From positions 43,360,277 through 43,424,276 of the forward strand of contig NC_065543.1 of NCBI RefSeq assembly GCF_932294415.1: 64,000 nucleotides of DNA. Direction: 5' to 3'. This DNA is from Quercus robur. Taxonomy: Eukaryota; Streptophyta; Magnoliopsida; Fagales; Fagaceae. Within the stretch, counting starts at the first letter, position 1, and the number at the start of each line of letters is the position of its first letter. Position numbers and translations under genes: made by a program. Below the pieces are notes generated by a model, which was not told where the DNA came from, ran no database searches, and saw only the letters and a program-made list of their open reading frames with translations. Shown one piece after another: positions 23,383 to 35,621 of this stretch.

Positions 23383-26300
23383 CAATGAAAAATTTATTAA
23401 ACTATCGAAAAAGTGTCACCCAAGTATACAAAAAGGATACACTAGCGACAAGTACAATCAAACGCGCAAATTACAAGCATCCATCAAAGCATGAACCGAA
23501 AATAGTGAATGACTTCCTATAACTGACAACCAATCCAATAGAGTTTTGAAGAAGAAAAGTTTTAGGTCTGGAATTTTCCTTTCAGAATCCTCAAAGCTCC
23601 GGTTATTTCTTCTGCCAAATGTGCGACATCAAACAATGACGTCCACCTCTCCAATTTACTTTGGGTTGAGACAACAAAATCCCTTTGCTGCAATATACTG
23701 TCCCAACATGAGGATGGGCTTAAGCATTTAGATTTGTTTCTGGGTTGTAATTGTTGGTACTGACTATGCTTTCTTTTGGGTTTGATGAGGTGGAAGTTGT
23801 GGGATTCCTAAATTTGGATGAGAATAAAATTCCTTCAGTTGGGATATTAGGGAGACTTTATTCTAAACCCAATCTCCTCCTTTATCTCACACCCCACTTA
23901 AGGAGTTTGGTGGCCATCTCTCACTTGTCCTTGACTAAGTTGCCATAACTATACAACTATAAAATACATTGATTGGCTCAAAGAACGAGGTGGTGTAATG
24001 GTCTTGGAACTATGGTGTTTGGGATGAATTGTGGGTGTAAATTTGGGCCACAGCTGAATGGAAATTTAATCAAAATGGTGGTGACGGGTGATGGATTTTG
24101 GTGGCATTGGGTGGAAAGAGCTCAGATAAACTCCTCTGTTGATATTGGGGATTTTTTGGAGGCATGTGACACCATACGATTGAGACTGACAGATGCTAAT
24201 GGGTTTGACCTTATGTGGGTAAAGTGCAACTTTATAATCACAAGTTGGTATCAAATTGCATGGGAATGGAGTTTAATTGCTCATTATTTTCATACATTGC
24301 ATAAAAGATACACTGAGAATCTTTTAGTTTGAGTGGAAGATTTATAATTCTTTGATGACAAGTTTTTGTGCATTGTTGTGTAGTAGGGGTTTAATCACTT
24401 CTTGGTGAATGTGGTCAGTGCAGGTATGAAGATGATCCTATAATTGGTCATCGATTGTATCGGGAGATAAGGAAAGTTGAGGTGAAGAAAGCGAAGACAA
24501 AGGGTTCCCAGGTTCTTCATAGTGCAACATACCTGTGGGAAACTGTGGCAACCAATTTTGATGAATTTCAAGATGTTTCTGTAAGTCTCATAATCTGTCT
24601 GTCCATGTGCATGCATTAAGATATTTATAAAATATTATATAGATCAAATTTTATTTTCAACTCTCTTTTTTCTCTTTTTATCCAACTTCCTTTTATTGAT
24701 ATATATATATATATTAAATAATTTGAATTTTTTTTTTGGAAGGGCGAGGGCACATGTTGTGATTGTTAGTACTTTGATTAATATGAAAAAAAGGGAAATC
24801 TCAATCAATAATATTTATCTTTAAACTATAATGTTTTGATTTTGAATATCTTTTTCCATCTGTGCATTATTAAATTTAAAGACAAATTGAGATAAATACT
24901 CATGGTCTGAGGATCTGTCTGGGTTCATAGAGGACATTTTATTGTGTGATATTCTTCAATGGCAGTTGTGAATTTTTAGATATACTATTTTCTACTTAAA
25001 AGAAATTTCAAGTGCGTGCGTGTGTGTATTATTTTTTTATCTTGATAAGTCAAAATGTTCTGTATGTCTCAAAAATATATCATTAGAGGGCTTGCATTGG
25101 CTTTTATCCACTAGGCTGGTACATTACCTCCCATTAAGGTGGATCTGCCATTTGATGCTTGATTCAAGAGAAAAAAAAATCTATGTTGGAACTTCCAATG
25201 GAAAGACGCTAAAAAAATTTTTATGGTGAATTAAATACATATTTACTGACAGAAAGGTTATTATGTTTAGAATGGAGTTTTAGCCTTTGGGCTAATGCTA
25301 TCAGGAGCCTTAACTCATTTCTGTGCACTAAAAATAGTTTCACATTACTGATGTTTCCATGTGAGTGAGTTAACTGTCGTCCATTTCACCACTATATGTT
25401 TTTCCATTTATAGCAAACATGAAATTATTATAAATATTCTCTTTGGTGTGTTAACTGTTGAGAAGCTTTTGAAGTTGAAAAATACTTTTCAAACAAAATG
25501 TTTGTATGAAGTGTGGAGAACTGGACATGCATTTTGCTGTCACAGAGGTCTGTTGTGGGCCTTGTGGCCTCTTGGGGCTTTACTGGACTTTTTCTTACTG
25601 GGGAGAGGGAGGCCAGTGAAGGATTATCATCATTTATTCCAAGCAATAGTAACTGTCCTTCAAAGCTATAGATTTGTGTGTAAGATGTACATCAGATTAC
25701 AGTAAGTGATTATGGCACCACAAAGTTTAAGCACTCATGACCAAGAGGATTCAACCATCTGTAAATTTGCGAAACATGAATGCCAAATACCCGGTTAATC
25801 ATCTGACATCCTCTGTCTTTCTAAACAATCAGTTTCTGTAGGTGTCAAAAGCTATTGGTGGATATATAGTGCTTTAATGGTACAAATTCTTTGGTTTGTT
25901 TATTTTTCAATAAACCTTTACCATCTATGTATGGTGCTCTTTTCTTCAAATAAAATTTTTATGGTACAGTTAGGAAGCAGATCAGTATTAGTTTTTGAGA
26001 GGGGATTTTTGCGGCCAGTGTCAATACATTGGAATCAAGGCTTATATGAGTTGAGTTTTGTGTGATGGATGGAGTTGCTTCTTTTGGGTAGGAAACATTG
26101 GCATGGTTAGGAAAACTAGTTGGGCATTGAGAATACATGGGATCCATTTGTTAGGGGGGGGTTGGGGGGGGGGGGGGGGGTGTGTTTCCTCTCACTGGTA
26201 GATTTTGTGCTCATTGATCTATATATTTATCTAAGAGTCAAGCAAAATTTAAGCTTGTCAAATAAAATCTTTCACATTGTATATGTTCCATCACCTACAA

Positions 26301-28832
26301 GTGATGATTAATGATGATTCTTTTTTAATGGTACTTATCTGTTTTAATAGACAAATAACAAATTTTTTGCTGCATGCCAAATTAAACAAAAATATATTCC
26401 TGGTTTTTCTCTGCTGCTGCTCATTTAAACTTGTCCATCTATCTCAGGAAAAGCTTTTCTCAAGTAAAAATAGAACAGAGGCTTCACTAGGAAAAAAGTT
26501 GAAGATAGACATGCTTCCAGAGATTGAGAAGGATCATAAGGTACTCAAAGCTGTTGGTTTCTAGAACCTTCTTAACTTGATTGGTTGTCTTTCTTGATTC
26601 ATATTCCTTGACTTTGTTATTCTTATAGTTATTTTGCTTTAATGATTCATGTTATTGTTTGCTGTTGCTCTAGCAAAAATTTATCTGAAATGCCGCAATT
26701 AATTGTTATTTGCAGAGGAAAGAGAGGTTGCTGAAAAAGCAACACAGACAAGCTCTTCTTCTTGATAATTATTTAAGTGTGGATGGGCTTGCTCCAGGGC
26801 GCTCCCTTCGTGACAGAAAACCTGTCACCTATACCTTTGGTAAGAGCAACCTGTTCATAATTTGTATAGTTTTAAACTTGTCCAATGACAACATAAATTT
26901 AAGAATGTAGACAGGGAAATTCATTGGTTTTAACCCAGGCATTCTCTTCTCAGTTGTTCTCTTAAAGAACATAGGTAGTGAACAGTTGGATGGATGCGAT
27001 CAATGCATTGGGCAGATGGCACACCCTTGCCATGTTTTTTTATGGGGAATCTTCCTATGTTGGAGGTGTATTTGGATAAACTGTTGCTGTATCAAGATCA
27101 TTTAAACAGACGAACATATATTTCTCTGTGCCTGATGATAATTTGCTACTAAATTCAATAAAACCTTAAATCCAACAAGTAGGGGTCATCTAATGTATAT
27201 TTTTTTCAGTCAGCTATATCTTGAGCCATATCCTCTGGTATATATGTGTCTCGCCCTGTACTGCACCCATTATTGGAAACCTTACATTATGAGTTTCAGA
27301 AGGCAAGTGGCATGAATGGGCAGTAGAAGTGGAAAAGGGGGAGAGAGAGGGGCTGCCTGTGCCCTGAGTGGGTTTTTTTTGGGAGGGGGGGGGGGGGGGT
27401 GTGGGGGATTATTGACTTTCATGGGGAGGCATAATACAACCTTTTCTTTTTTTTAAATCAGTGCTATATCGGGTTATCTACTATTAGTTATCATAAAGAA
27501 CTAATCCCTCATAGAAATTAGTTGTTGTTATTGGGGCTGCCAGGTGACCATGTCATGAGAGTGAAATGTTTATGGTGCTTGATGCTATTCTCTTGTGATG
27601 GATGTATAAAATCTGAATGTTTTTCATGGTTTTGCAGACGACTATGACCGGTCCATTAATGAGGCTATCAAGATAACCAAGTATGGAATTTATTCACCTA
27701 GAAATATGGTCTTATTGTTTGCTCTCTCTACCTCTGATTTGCATATCATCATACCAGTACAATGAACTCTTGACTTACATTCTTGTTCTTACTTTTGTGT
27801 CAGGCGAAAACAGCCATCCCCTGAACCTCTACATAGAAGAGAATTTGGGAAACCTGAAGCTTCTGCAAATGGTAAATGGAGTGGTCCTTCACATGCGCAA
27901 CATGACAATTTCAGTGCACCATCTCCCACGTCACCTGATTTTGATGATGGTCAGGAAGATAATAAAACAGACCTGGATCGAAGGTGTGTTAATTATTTAT
28001 TTATTTATTTTTCCCTTTTGCTTTTCTGAATCTATTTCCATGTGTTAAACTCATCCATGTATTGATTGTATTCACATGTAGCAATCGGCGGAGACAGAGA
28101 CCTCAACGGTATTCGGCAAAAGATTTTGTTGAAGCAGTTTCAGATAATGATGCTGACTACGATAGCGATGATGATATAGTTGGGGAAGCTGTTTATGATG
28201 AGGAATATCTGAAGAAACGGAAAGAGAGGAGGAAGTTTTCAAGTAGCTCTGAAGGAGATGAGGAGTATCATTGGGATGACGAAAATGCTGAAGAAGAGGA
28301 AGAGGAAGAAGAAGAAGATGATGATTCCTTAAGTGCCAGTGAGGATGATAGTGATGAGCCTCGGAAACTTAGAAAATTGCCAGGCCGTACTAGGAGGGAA
28401 ACAAAACTAAGGTCAGTTGATGAGCTCCAGTCAGGTCTAAGACGCAGTAAGAGGGCCACCAGAAATCGTATTAATTACCGACAGTATGAGTTGTCAGAAT
28501 CCGAACCAGAGTCTATGAAACCTGAGAAGTCAATTGCATCAGATGCACACTCAGATGCAAGTGAGAATGGTGAGTATTCAATCGAAAGTCAGAATTCTGA
28601 TGGCAACGATAATGACCAGGAAATGAAAGTTGATCAGCCTGTTGAAGATTACACTGAGACGGTGGAGAAAGAGCAACAACAGCCACCAGAGAAACCAAAT
28701 AGTCCAGGTCAAGATGAAATTGAGGGTGTACGGAAAAGACGTTTTCTTGACCTAAATGAGCTTGCTCCTGGTTCTGGTTTCGATGATGGCCTGAACACGG
28801 TAATGAAAGATGAAGATACAGATGACTTCTAA
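18862..28832 (+). CDS. DDR4: DDT domain-containing protein DDR4-like (ISWI-complex subunit)
   Basis: Twelve exons: 18862-19221, 19342-19452, 21382-21468, 21569-21606, 21689-21770, 22899-23005, 24424-24580, 26448-26540, 26716-26839, 27638-27680, 27804-27983, 28082-28832. All introns are GT-AG and the frame closes exactly, giving 710 aa. The N-terminus is Pro/Ser-rich with a short Gln run (about 67-75). A DDT domain follows at about 104-165 (LPRWTLRSMWELASILNFLH...), then a conserved charged middle. The C-terminus has an acidic tract (about 521-543, nine Glu in a row) and ends near LDLNEL (683-688). Order and sequence match plant DDR4 (Arabidopsis At1g18950 class). DDT proteins bind ISWI ATPases (CHR11/CHR17) in the nucleus and help nucleosome spacing; the partner here is inferred from the family. 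Introns carry LINE fragments and two long G-runs. The start is the first ATG in frame after the leader. Confidence 0.93.
22615..22672 (+). mobile_element. LINE 3'-tail fragment in DDR4 intron 5
   Basis: The stretch ends CAATAAAAGTCATATTACC and then TATCAAAAAA, the usual look of plant L1 3' ends. The 5' limit is not visible. It lies in the intron between 21770 and 22899. Confidence 0.4.
23350..23379. repeat. (AT)n microsatellite in DDR4 intron 6
   Basis: This is a pure TA/AT run directly before a possible LINE 3' region. Confidence 0.85.
23380..23710 (-). mobile_element. Possible L1-type LINE 3' region in DDR4 intron 6
   Basis: Read on the minus strand, this stretch ends with TTTAATAAATTTTTCATTGC and contains CACTTTTTCGATAG-like and CCAATCCAATAG-like blocks typical of plant LINE 3' ends. 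No reverse transcriptase is readable. The remainder of the intron (about 23711-24423) contains open frames that I do not recognise. Confidence 0.35.
26154..26180 (+). repeat. G8-TT-G17 run in DDR4 intron 7
   Basis: This is a homopolymer G tract on the transcribed-sense strand, followed by TGTG. A similar G15 run followed by TGTGGGGG lies at 27385-27399 in intron 9. Such tracts could fold as quadruplexes or reflect assembly noise. Confidence 0.8.
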
Positions 28833-29649
28833 GGCTTCCCTATGCTGGACAGCAAGGGGGTATGTTTTCTCCCAGGGAAGCTGTGTACGATAGTTAAGTT
28901 TATAAATTTTGTGATAAGCCGACGGAGGAAGTTTACAGTCAGAGTTCTTCCATGGTGTATTTAAGCAGCTACTTTGGTGCATGATTTGCTACGGGGAGCA
29001 ATGTGATGCTGAGAGTTATGTAGATTAGGTAGTCATTTTTTAGTATTTCTACATTCAAAGAAACCTACGACAGATGAATCGGAATTTGCTGGGAGTTCAT
29101 TAGTTCATCCAATCAATGTACAATAACCATTAACTAATATTGTAACTGAAAAATTTGGGCTATTAGATGTTCGAGCCTTGTAGTTTTATCTCTCATGTTC
29201 ATGACAATGATCTGCCTGTGAGCATTTGGGTTGGTTGGGTCTGTTGATAAAGCAATCAGGTTAGAAACTGTTGTGTTTATTGTAATGGAACCATCCTCCC
29301 TCAAAAGATAACTAATTTGTATCTTTATTTCACTTGCGCTCTCATTTTGTCCTTGAATTTTAGAACCTCTGAATTGTTTTGCTTTGTTCTCATGTTTGAT
29401 GACCTCCCCCCCTCCCGCTTTTCATTCTTTGAACATGTTTGATGAATTCCTTAATGGGTTAATGATGCCAATATAAAAAAGTGCTTATGTTACTGCTTTT
29501 GCTCTTATACATTGATAGAACAGGATTCTGCATGAAGTATTTGCACACAGAGATATTTGTAATTTCTACAAGTGAACAACATGTCACTATGACCCTTGCC
29601 TGAAGAAATTTATAGTAGTTATTTCAAAAAACATGGTTGCATCGCTAAC
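28833..29649. other. Convergent intergenic region between DDR4 and the AAA ATPase
   Basis: This 0.8-kb stretch holds the 3' UTRs of both genes. AT-rich stretches near 29117-29160 and 29500-29560 could serve as polyadenylation regions. I see no further gene and no repeat. Confidence 0.5.
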
Positions 29650-31338
29650 TCACAATACATTTTCAGTTTCTTTGTCAACTTGAGACTGAAAAGCATCTTC
29701 CTTGGTTGGGCCATTCTCTTTTATTCCAGCTTTCTTCCTTGCTGCATTTTCCTTCTTTGCTGCCTCTTCCTTTGCGGCCTCTTCCTTCTTTGCTGCCTCT
29801 TCCTTTGCGGCCTCTTCCTTCTCTGCTGCCTCCTCCTTTGCTTCTTTCTCTTTCTTTGCTGCCTCTTCCTTTGCTTCCTTTTCTTTCTTTGCTGCCTTTT
29901 CCTTCTTTGCTGCTTCTTCCTTTGCTGCCTCTTCCTTCGCTTCCTCAAGAGCTTGTATTAGGCTTGATAGACATTTCTCTGCATCATCCAGTGAGGACTT
30001 GGGCATAAGGTTCTCGGCAACATCAGCAGGCGTGATCTTGGTCTCTCCTATTAACGTCTGAATTGTATCAAACATGGGATGCATTTCAAGACTCAAGTAG
30101 TTCTTTGCAAGCACCTTGAATGCCTCAAAAGTACAGTAAGACAGCTCAATATGCTTGTCCATTCTACCCCTTCTTATGAGTGCAGGATCCAGCTTCTCCA
30201 CATAATTAGTAGTAAAAACAATCAACCTCTCTCCCCCACAAGCAGACCACAGCCCATCAATGAAATTCAAAAGCCCTGAAAGAGTGACTTTGCTACCATT
30301 CTCTTCCTTTGCTTCCTTCTTAGCAATTTCTTTACTCACCTTGTCATTCTCATCGTCTGAAGATTTCTCTGATTTCTTCTTCCTCTGACCTGTAAGATCA
30401 AGTGAACAATCAATATCCTCTATCACAATAATAGACTTACTAGTTGTCTCAATCAAAAGCTTCCTCAACTCTGTGTTGTCCTTCACTGCTGTGAGCTCAA
30501 GATCATAGATATCATAGTTCAACAAATTTGCCATTGCTGCAATCATTGTAGACTTTCCAGTTCCTGGTGGGCCATATAGTAAATAGCCCCTCTTCCAAGC
30601 CTTCCCAATCTTTGCATAGTAGTCCTTACTCTTGCTAAAAGTTCTCAAATCTTCTATAATCTCCTCCTTCTTCTCTGGGTCCATAGCCAAAGTTTCAAAG
30701 CTTGCTGGGTGCTCAAACACAATATGACTCCACATAGTTTGCTTGTAACTTGGCCACTTGTAACCAGGACTGTTAGTATACAGCTTCCTTTGCCTATTCC
30801 TCACCCTAATCTCCTTCCCTTCACTCACAACATGCTCCAAGTATTTCTCAGTGATAATATCACGGTGCTTCTTATGAAATGTGAGCTTGTAGAACCTCTT
30901 CTCTTGTTCAGGATAATATGAATTCTGCCTTGCTGCTGACACTGACTTGCTTAACAGCCACCAAACTTTAACACCACGAAAATCATCAGTAACCCTCTCA
31001 TACTCATCCATGCTCAGCACCAATTTTCTACTATCTCTACCCATCTCAGCTTTGAGCTTTTTAGCACTCTTGGAAGAGTTAGCACTAAGATATGCCTCAA
31101 CAGCTGAATAGGCGTCACTACGCTTAAGCCTATCTCCTGCAAACTCATGGAAAGAAATCCTTATGTAAGGATAGAAGTAACCTGTGATTTTTTGTGTATA
31201 TTTTTCAAAGAAACGACGAAGCTCATATGGACAGTATTGGCGAATGATTGCCCATACAAACATAAAACTAGCTAAGGTAGAACCCATAGTTGTAAACATC
31301 TCAGTCATGGTTGCTGGAAACATTATGGGACTTTTCAT
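29650..31338 (-). CDS. AAA-type ATPase, ASD/BCS1-like (AATP1 family)
   Basis: A single exon encodes 562 aa from an ATG at 31338 to TGA. The N-terminal segment (about 15-33, MGSTLASFMFVWAIIR) is a membrane anchor, followed by the plant AAA-associated region (about 34-130). The AAA core shows Walker A GPPGTGKST (256-264), Walker B IIVIEDID (303-310), a charged insert (about 319-349), sensor region FTTN (375-378) and arginine finger RRGRMD (389-394). This order fits plant BCS1-like proteins such as ASD/AATP1 and OM66, which act at mitochondrial or ER membranes; substrate and exact location cannot be read here. The tail from about 465 to 535 is almost only Glu, Lys and Ala in EEAAKKEK-type units, probably one long helix, and makes the protein somewhat longer than relatives. 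Met7 or Met11 are possible alternative starts. Confidence 0.93.
   Translation of the reverse strand: MKSPIMFPATMTEMFTTMGSTLASFMFVWAIIRQYCPYELRRFFEKYTQKITGYFYPYIRISFHEFAGDRLKRSDAYSAVEAYLSANSSKSAKKLKAEMGRDSRKLVLSMDEYERVTDDFRGVKVWWLLSKSVSAARQNSYYPEQEKRFYKLTFHKKHRDIITEKYLEHVVSEGKEIRVRNRQRKLYTNSPGYKWPSYKQTMWSHIVFEHPASFETLAMDPEKKEEIIEDLRTFSKSKDYYAKIGKAWKRGYLLYGPPGTGKSTMIAAMANLLNYDIYDLELTAVKDNTELRKLLIETTSKSIIVIEDIDCSLDLTGQRKKKSEKSSDDENDKVSKEIAKKEAKEENGSKVTLSGLLNFIDGLWSACGGERLIVFTTNYVEKLDPALIRRGRMDKHIELSYCTFEAFKVLAKNYLSLEMHPMFDTIQTLIGETKITPADVAENLMPKSSLDDAEKCLSSLIQALEEAKEEAAKEEAAKKEKAAKKEKEAKEEAAKKEKEAKEEAAEKEEAAKEEAAKKEEAAKEEAAKKENAARKKAGIKENGPTKEDAFQSQVDKETENVL
29730..29945 (-). repeat. Coding purine-rich repeat for the Glu/Lys/Ala tail
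   Basis: The repeat units of about 15-36 bp are variations on GCTGCCTCTTCCTTTGCGGC (plus strand). They encode EEAAKEEAAKK-like units. Because the units are near-identical, length variation between alleles is likely. Confidence 0.7.
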
Positions 31339-31421
31339 GTTCAGTCTTTGGGTAATGAGCTTTTCATTTAGGCTAATGGAATTTGGAGGACCATATTTTT
31401 CTTGGGCTCAGTGTTTCACTC

Positions 31422-31428
31422 ATATAAA
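31422..31428 (-). promoter_or_regulatory. Weak TATA-like site of the AAA ATPase gene
   Basis: The minus strand reads TTTATATG about 85 bp upstream of the start codon. It is a plausible but not strong TATA box. Confidence 0.3.
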
Positions 31429-31439
31429 GTAGGTGTGAA

Positions 31440-33204
31440 CACAGGTAGGGTAGGACTGAGGAAGGACTAGGCTTAAAAGCTTAATGACACCTTTTTGTAG
31501 TATTAAAAAGAAGGTTTAGGACATTAATTGAGATTTGATCATATAATGGCATGCCAACATTTTGACAATTATTGTTTAATTTATACATTAACTTTTTCAT
31601 CTTATTTACGTGGTTCAATATCATTCAAGTATTCACGTTTTTTGGTTCTGGGTTTCATCCTTATGAGGTTGGGTCACATGCTTCACACCGTCCAAATTCT
31701 GTTTCCAAAAGCACTCAGCCAGACATTGCAAAATAGGAAGAAAAAAAAAATTGTAGTCTTTCACATTTTTGCTAAAATAAACTACCACACGGTCAGTTCA
31801 TTTATAACATTGTACATATACATTATTATTACAGTAATTATGTAAATATAAACAGTAACTTTCTATTTCAATACTCTCTTTCGTTTGTCTTGACTCTCAT
31901 TAATGTTTATGTATGTTGGTAAGTGAAATAAAAAATAAAAAATTATTATTTCAAGAAAATAGAGTGTATAATAAATAATCTAATGTGGGAGTTTTTGTAA
32001 AGTGTTTATGTAAAATAGAAAAATTAGGTTATTATATTAAAATAGACGAAAATTTTTAGACGGACTTATGTAAATGCTCTAATTCTTTGTAAATGATGGG
32101 TAATACTCTCTAATAGGAAAATGATAGGGTAGTAAAAAACTGTAATAGCTTTCAACAATGTAATTCTATGAGAACTTTTTTTTCATAGGTAAATATGAAA
32201 AAAAATGCTATATGAGATAATTTAACAAATCTCTCTCACAGCATGTGTGAATCATACTTACTATAAAATGATAATCTCATAAGACCGTATCATTTAATAT
32301 CCTCTTGATAAATAGAGGTTGATTGGTGACATAAGGTCTGAATCTCACATATCAAACACAGTAAAAAACACCAATACCAATGAATTTATAGTTTGCGCCC
32401 TAATTCTATTAAGAACCTCAACAGAGAAGAATGCATTACTATGCTGTATACTACATACATTAACTTTATAATTAAAGCGTACAATATTTAAAATGGTCTT
32501 TTTGGAATATAATGCATTAACATTGTTGGTAGTAATCTAAATTTTCCTGATTCATTGAAAGCATGACAAATGGTGGAAAACAATTGTAAAAACGAAACTG
32601 ATGTGGCAATCTTTGCGATAGGATTTTCAATCGAAAATAAAGCTCAAAAAAAAAAAAAAAAAAGGTGAACATATCATTTACCTATTTCTCATCTTTTTTC
32701 TTCACTACTTCCAACCATGACTTTTCTTTTACATTTTCATCTCTCCACTACTCTCAATTTTAATGTCACTCTTTATCTATCTCTTCTTCTTCTTTTTATT
32801 TTGACTCTTCTTATCCTCATTCTATTACTATAAATATGACATTTTCTATCCCATTCTATACATATTTTCTCACATGAAAAAGGTTATTACTCTCTTTCTC
32901 ACTCATGTTTTATTTTTGTGTGAATTTTTATTTTTTGTATCTCTACTTTAGATTGATGTATTTATGTGTTCTTTAGAATTTTACTTTGCATTGCAATTTG
33001 GTTTTGGGTTTTTAAGTTATTATCTTTTTTTCTTTTCTATAATTGTTAAATGTTATTTTATTGCATATAAATATAGTTTATAAGAATATACTGTTATTCT
33101 ATTACATATTATGGCTTGGATAATTTGATATTTGACTTATGACTATATTTTTTATTTGATGCTTCTTTTTCTCATTTTATTTTCTATTTCTCTCTCGAAA
33201 AAGG

Positions 33205-33263
<59 letters not shown>

Positions 33264-34400
33264 TTTTTACAACTTTACTTTAGGTTGATGAATCATTGTA
33301 TTTTTTATAATATACTATTTTGGGTTAATACGATTTGGTAGTGTGTTTGATTTTTTAAATTTTCCGTCACAAGTCTTCTCTCTCCCTCTTTTAGGTTTTG
33401 TTTGATTTTTTTTGACATAATACTTAGTTATTTTGGAAGTAAGATTTTGAATTTATATCAAAATACAATATTGACCATGTATTTGAATGTGTCTATCAAC
33501 TATTAAAATAAAACCACCCAAGATGAATATGTATAGAAAATATTTTTATTTTTATTTTTTGTTGATTTATTATTTAGTTATAACATCAAAATTAAAGTAA
33601 ATGAATATGTAAAGTTAAAATTGCCTAAGATGAATTTGTAAAGCCAATATATTTATATATTTAATATTTTCAAAAAATTAAAAGTAAAAAATAAATACTA
33701 AAAAGAATAATGATGTGGCCAATGATATGACGGATGAGAAGGCTCAACAGAAGCATAATAACAAAAATGCAATATGAAGATCCAGTTAAAGGAAATTAAA
33801 TTTTAATAAATAAAAGTGTACGTAGTAAAAAAAAAAAAAAAAAATCAGATCATGTTCTCTTTATGATATACAGATTATTTTCTTTCATTTCAATAGGTGA
33901 AGTGTTCAATTTCAAACATAAAGTCTACTTTTTTCCTACATATTATTTTAAATATTAAATTTATAATATGGTATAGTCTCTTAGGAATGTTTAAGAAATA
34001 TGCAGTTCCAATTTCATGTATCTATATTAATAAAAAAAAAAAAAAAACTCAATCAATAGTTCAAAACTACTTCTACGATAAGAAAAATTATAAATATAAT
34101 AATCTATTTTTAAGAGAATGAAAATTTTGAATAATATATTTGAAACTCAAACAATTTAGTTGTACAAGAAAAACAAAATAGGAAAATATAACACACAATA
34201 ACATAATTTATCAAAATATAGACCGCCTAAAAAATGAATAATATCAATCAAATAAATCCATATAATAAAATGATGATATATTTTTTGAGATAAATAAATG
34301 AAAAATGATTTTAGAAATTGTTTAAGTTTTTTGGGAGAACAAATTATTTTCCATAAAATTTAGAGAACAAATTCTATATATTATACCATAACTAAAATAT
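31440..34400. other. AT-rich spacer, no gene recognised
   Basis: This stretch contains many A and T runs, pyrimidine tracts (32690-32830) and a compound (CT)n(AT)n microsatellite at about 33209-33260. A loosely repeated pair of segments (about 32875-33030 and 33185-33350) suggests an old local duplication. No convincing coding sequence. Confidence 0.45.
33209..33260. repeat. Compound (CT)n(AT)n microsatellite
   Basis: A CT run of about 16 units is followed directly by an AT run of about 10 units. Confidence 0.9.
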
Positions 34401-34410
34401 AATTATCTAA

Positions 34411-34439
34411 TCCCACGTATCGCGTGAATCTGCGACTAG
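34411..34439 (+). mobile_element. Helitron-like 3' terminus
   Basis: A small hairpin (CACG-TATCG-CGTG, 34414-34426) is followed about 10 bases later by CTAG at 34436-34439 and then a T. This matches the Helitron 3' end at 8355-8358. I could not locate the 5' TC end, so the element's length is unknown. Confidence 0.45.
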
Positions 34440-35256
34440 TTTCAATAAAATTCGAAGCAAGTTTAGGAGTTATAAGCATTTTTAAGAGTATAAGCATTTT
34501 TTTACCAATTCAATGAGTGTTCTTCAAACGTGATGAGAAAACAACACATGGAGGAAGTAACCAACAATAATTGTTAAAGCTTCAAGTACAAATAAAAGGC
34601 TCGATTCTCAAAGAAAGGCACCACAAACAATTTAGAGAACTTATTGAGATTATTTCTAGGATCATTTGTAATCTAGTTCCTTAGGTGGTCTTCTTATTGT
34701 TCATAGGGCTTTGTAAAGAATTTATTCTTGTAACTTTGTAATTCAGTTTAATCACATTTACTTAAGTTTGATTCAAGTATTAGTTCTTAGTCTCATTTGA
34801 TCTAAAATATGTTTCAGTTTGATGTTAGTGTGATAGTCTAGGCTTTGATTCATTTACTATGAACCTTTGAATTAGTTAGGCTTCTAATTAGTTTTCTTTG
34901 AATTAATTTGTTTGAGATACAATGGCATTGGAAAAATAACTTAGAACTAGATCTTAGCACTTAGTAGCTTCAAATTTCCATTACTTTTTTTTTTTTTTTC
35001 AATTGTTACTTTGAAGTACAATTGTGTGGTTACATATAAAGGCCCTTAAGCAAGGCATTTCTGAACCCCTTCACTAATCTACAAAGTTAGATTCCACTTC
35101 TAACCACAACTTCATTTTGAAGCATCACTTCGAATCACTTGTAATCAATATTAAAAGAGACTTGATTTAAGAAAAATCGACCTCTGCTCAAACAAATATA
35201 TAATTAATAAACTAGTTTATTTGTCATGCATATGTATATCTCACGTACCGGTATTC

Positions 35257-35259
<3 letters not shown>

Positions 35260-35300
<41 letters not shown>
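35260..35300. repeat. (A)n(AT)n microsatellite
   Basis: An A-run is followed by about 15 AT units. Confidence 0.9.
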
Positions 35301-35304
<4 letters not shown>

Positions 35305-35621
35305 CATATGTTTCTGGCATACCTTTGCATGTGTATGCCAACTTTTTTTTCTTTTCTTTTTGAAAAGAAGTGTCAAAATGTCCAAAATACGGCCGTAATC
35401 TATCCCCCCCAAATACAGTGAGATAGCACAAACTTGTAAGGATTTTTATTTATATTTTATACAGAGATACAACAATTCTTGAAAAAAATTAGATACTATA
35501 TATCATTTTCTTATATATTATACTTCCTCTTTATATTTTCTATACTTTCAAAATATTAAGATGATCAAAGATTAACAATTATTTTATTTGTAAAATACTT
35601 GATCAAATGATAAATAGTATC

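Noticed and set aside
29596..30061. Open frames opposite the AAA ATPase tail (Phe/Leu/Cys-rich and Ala/Ser-rich)
   Set aside because: They are the antisense of the Glu/Lys/Ala repeat; composition is fully explained by the real gene on the other strand.
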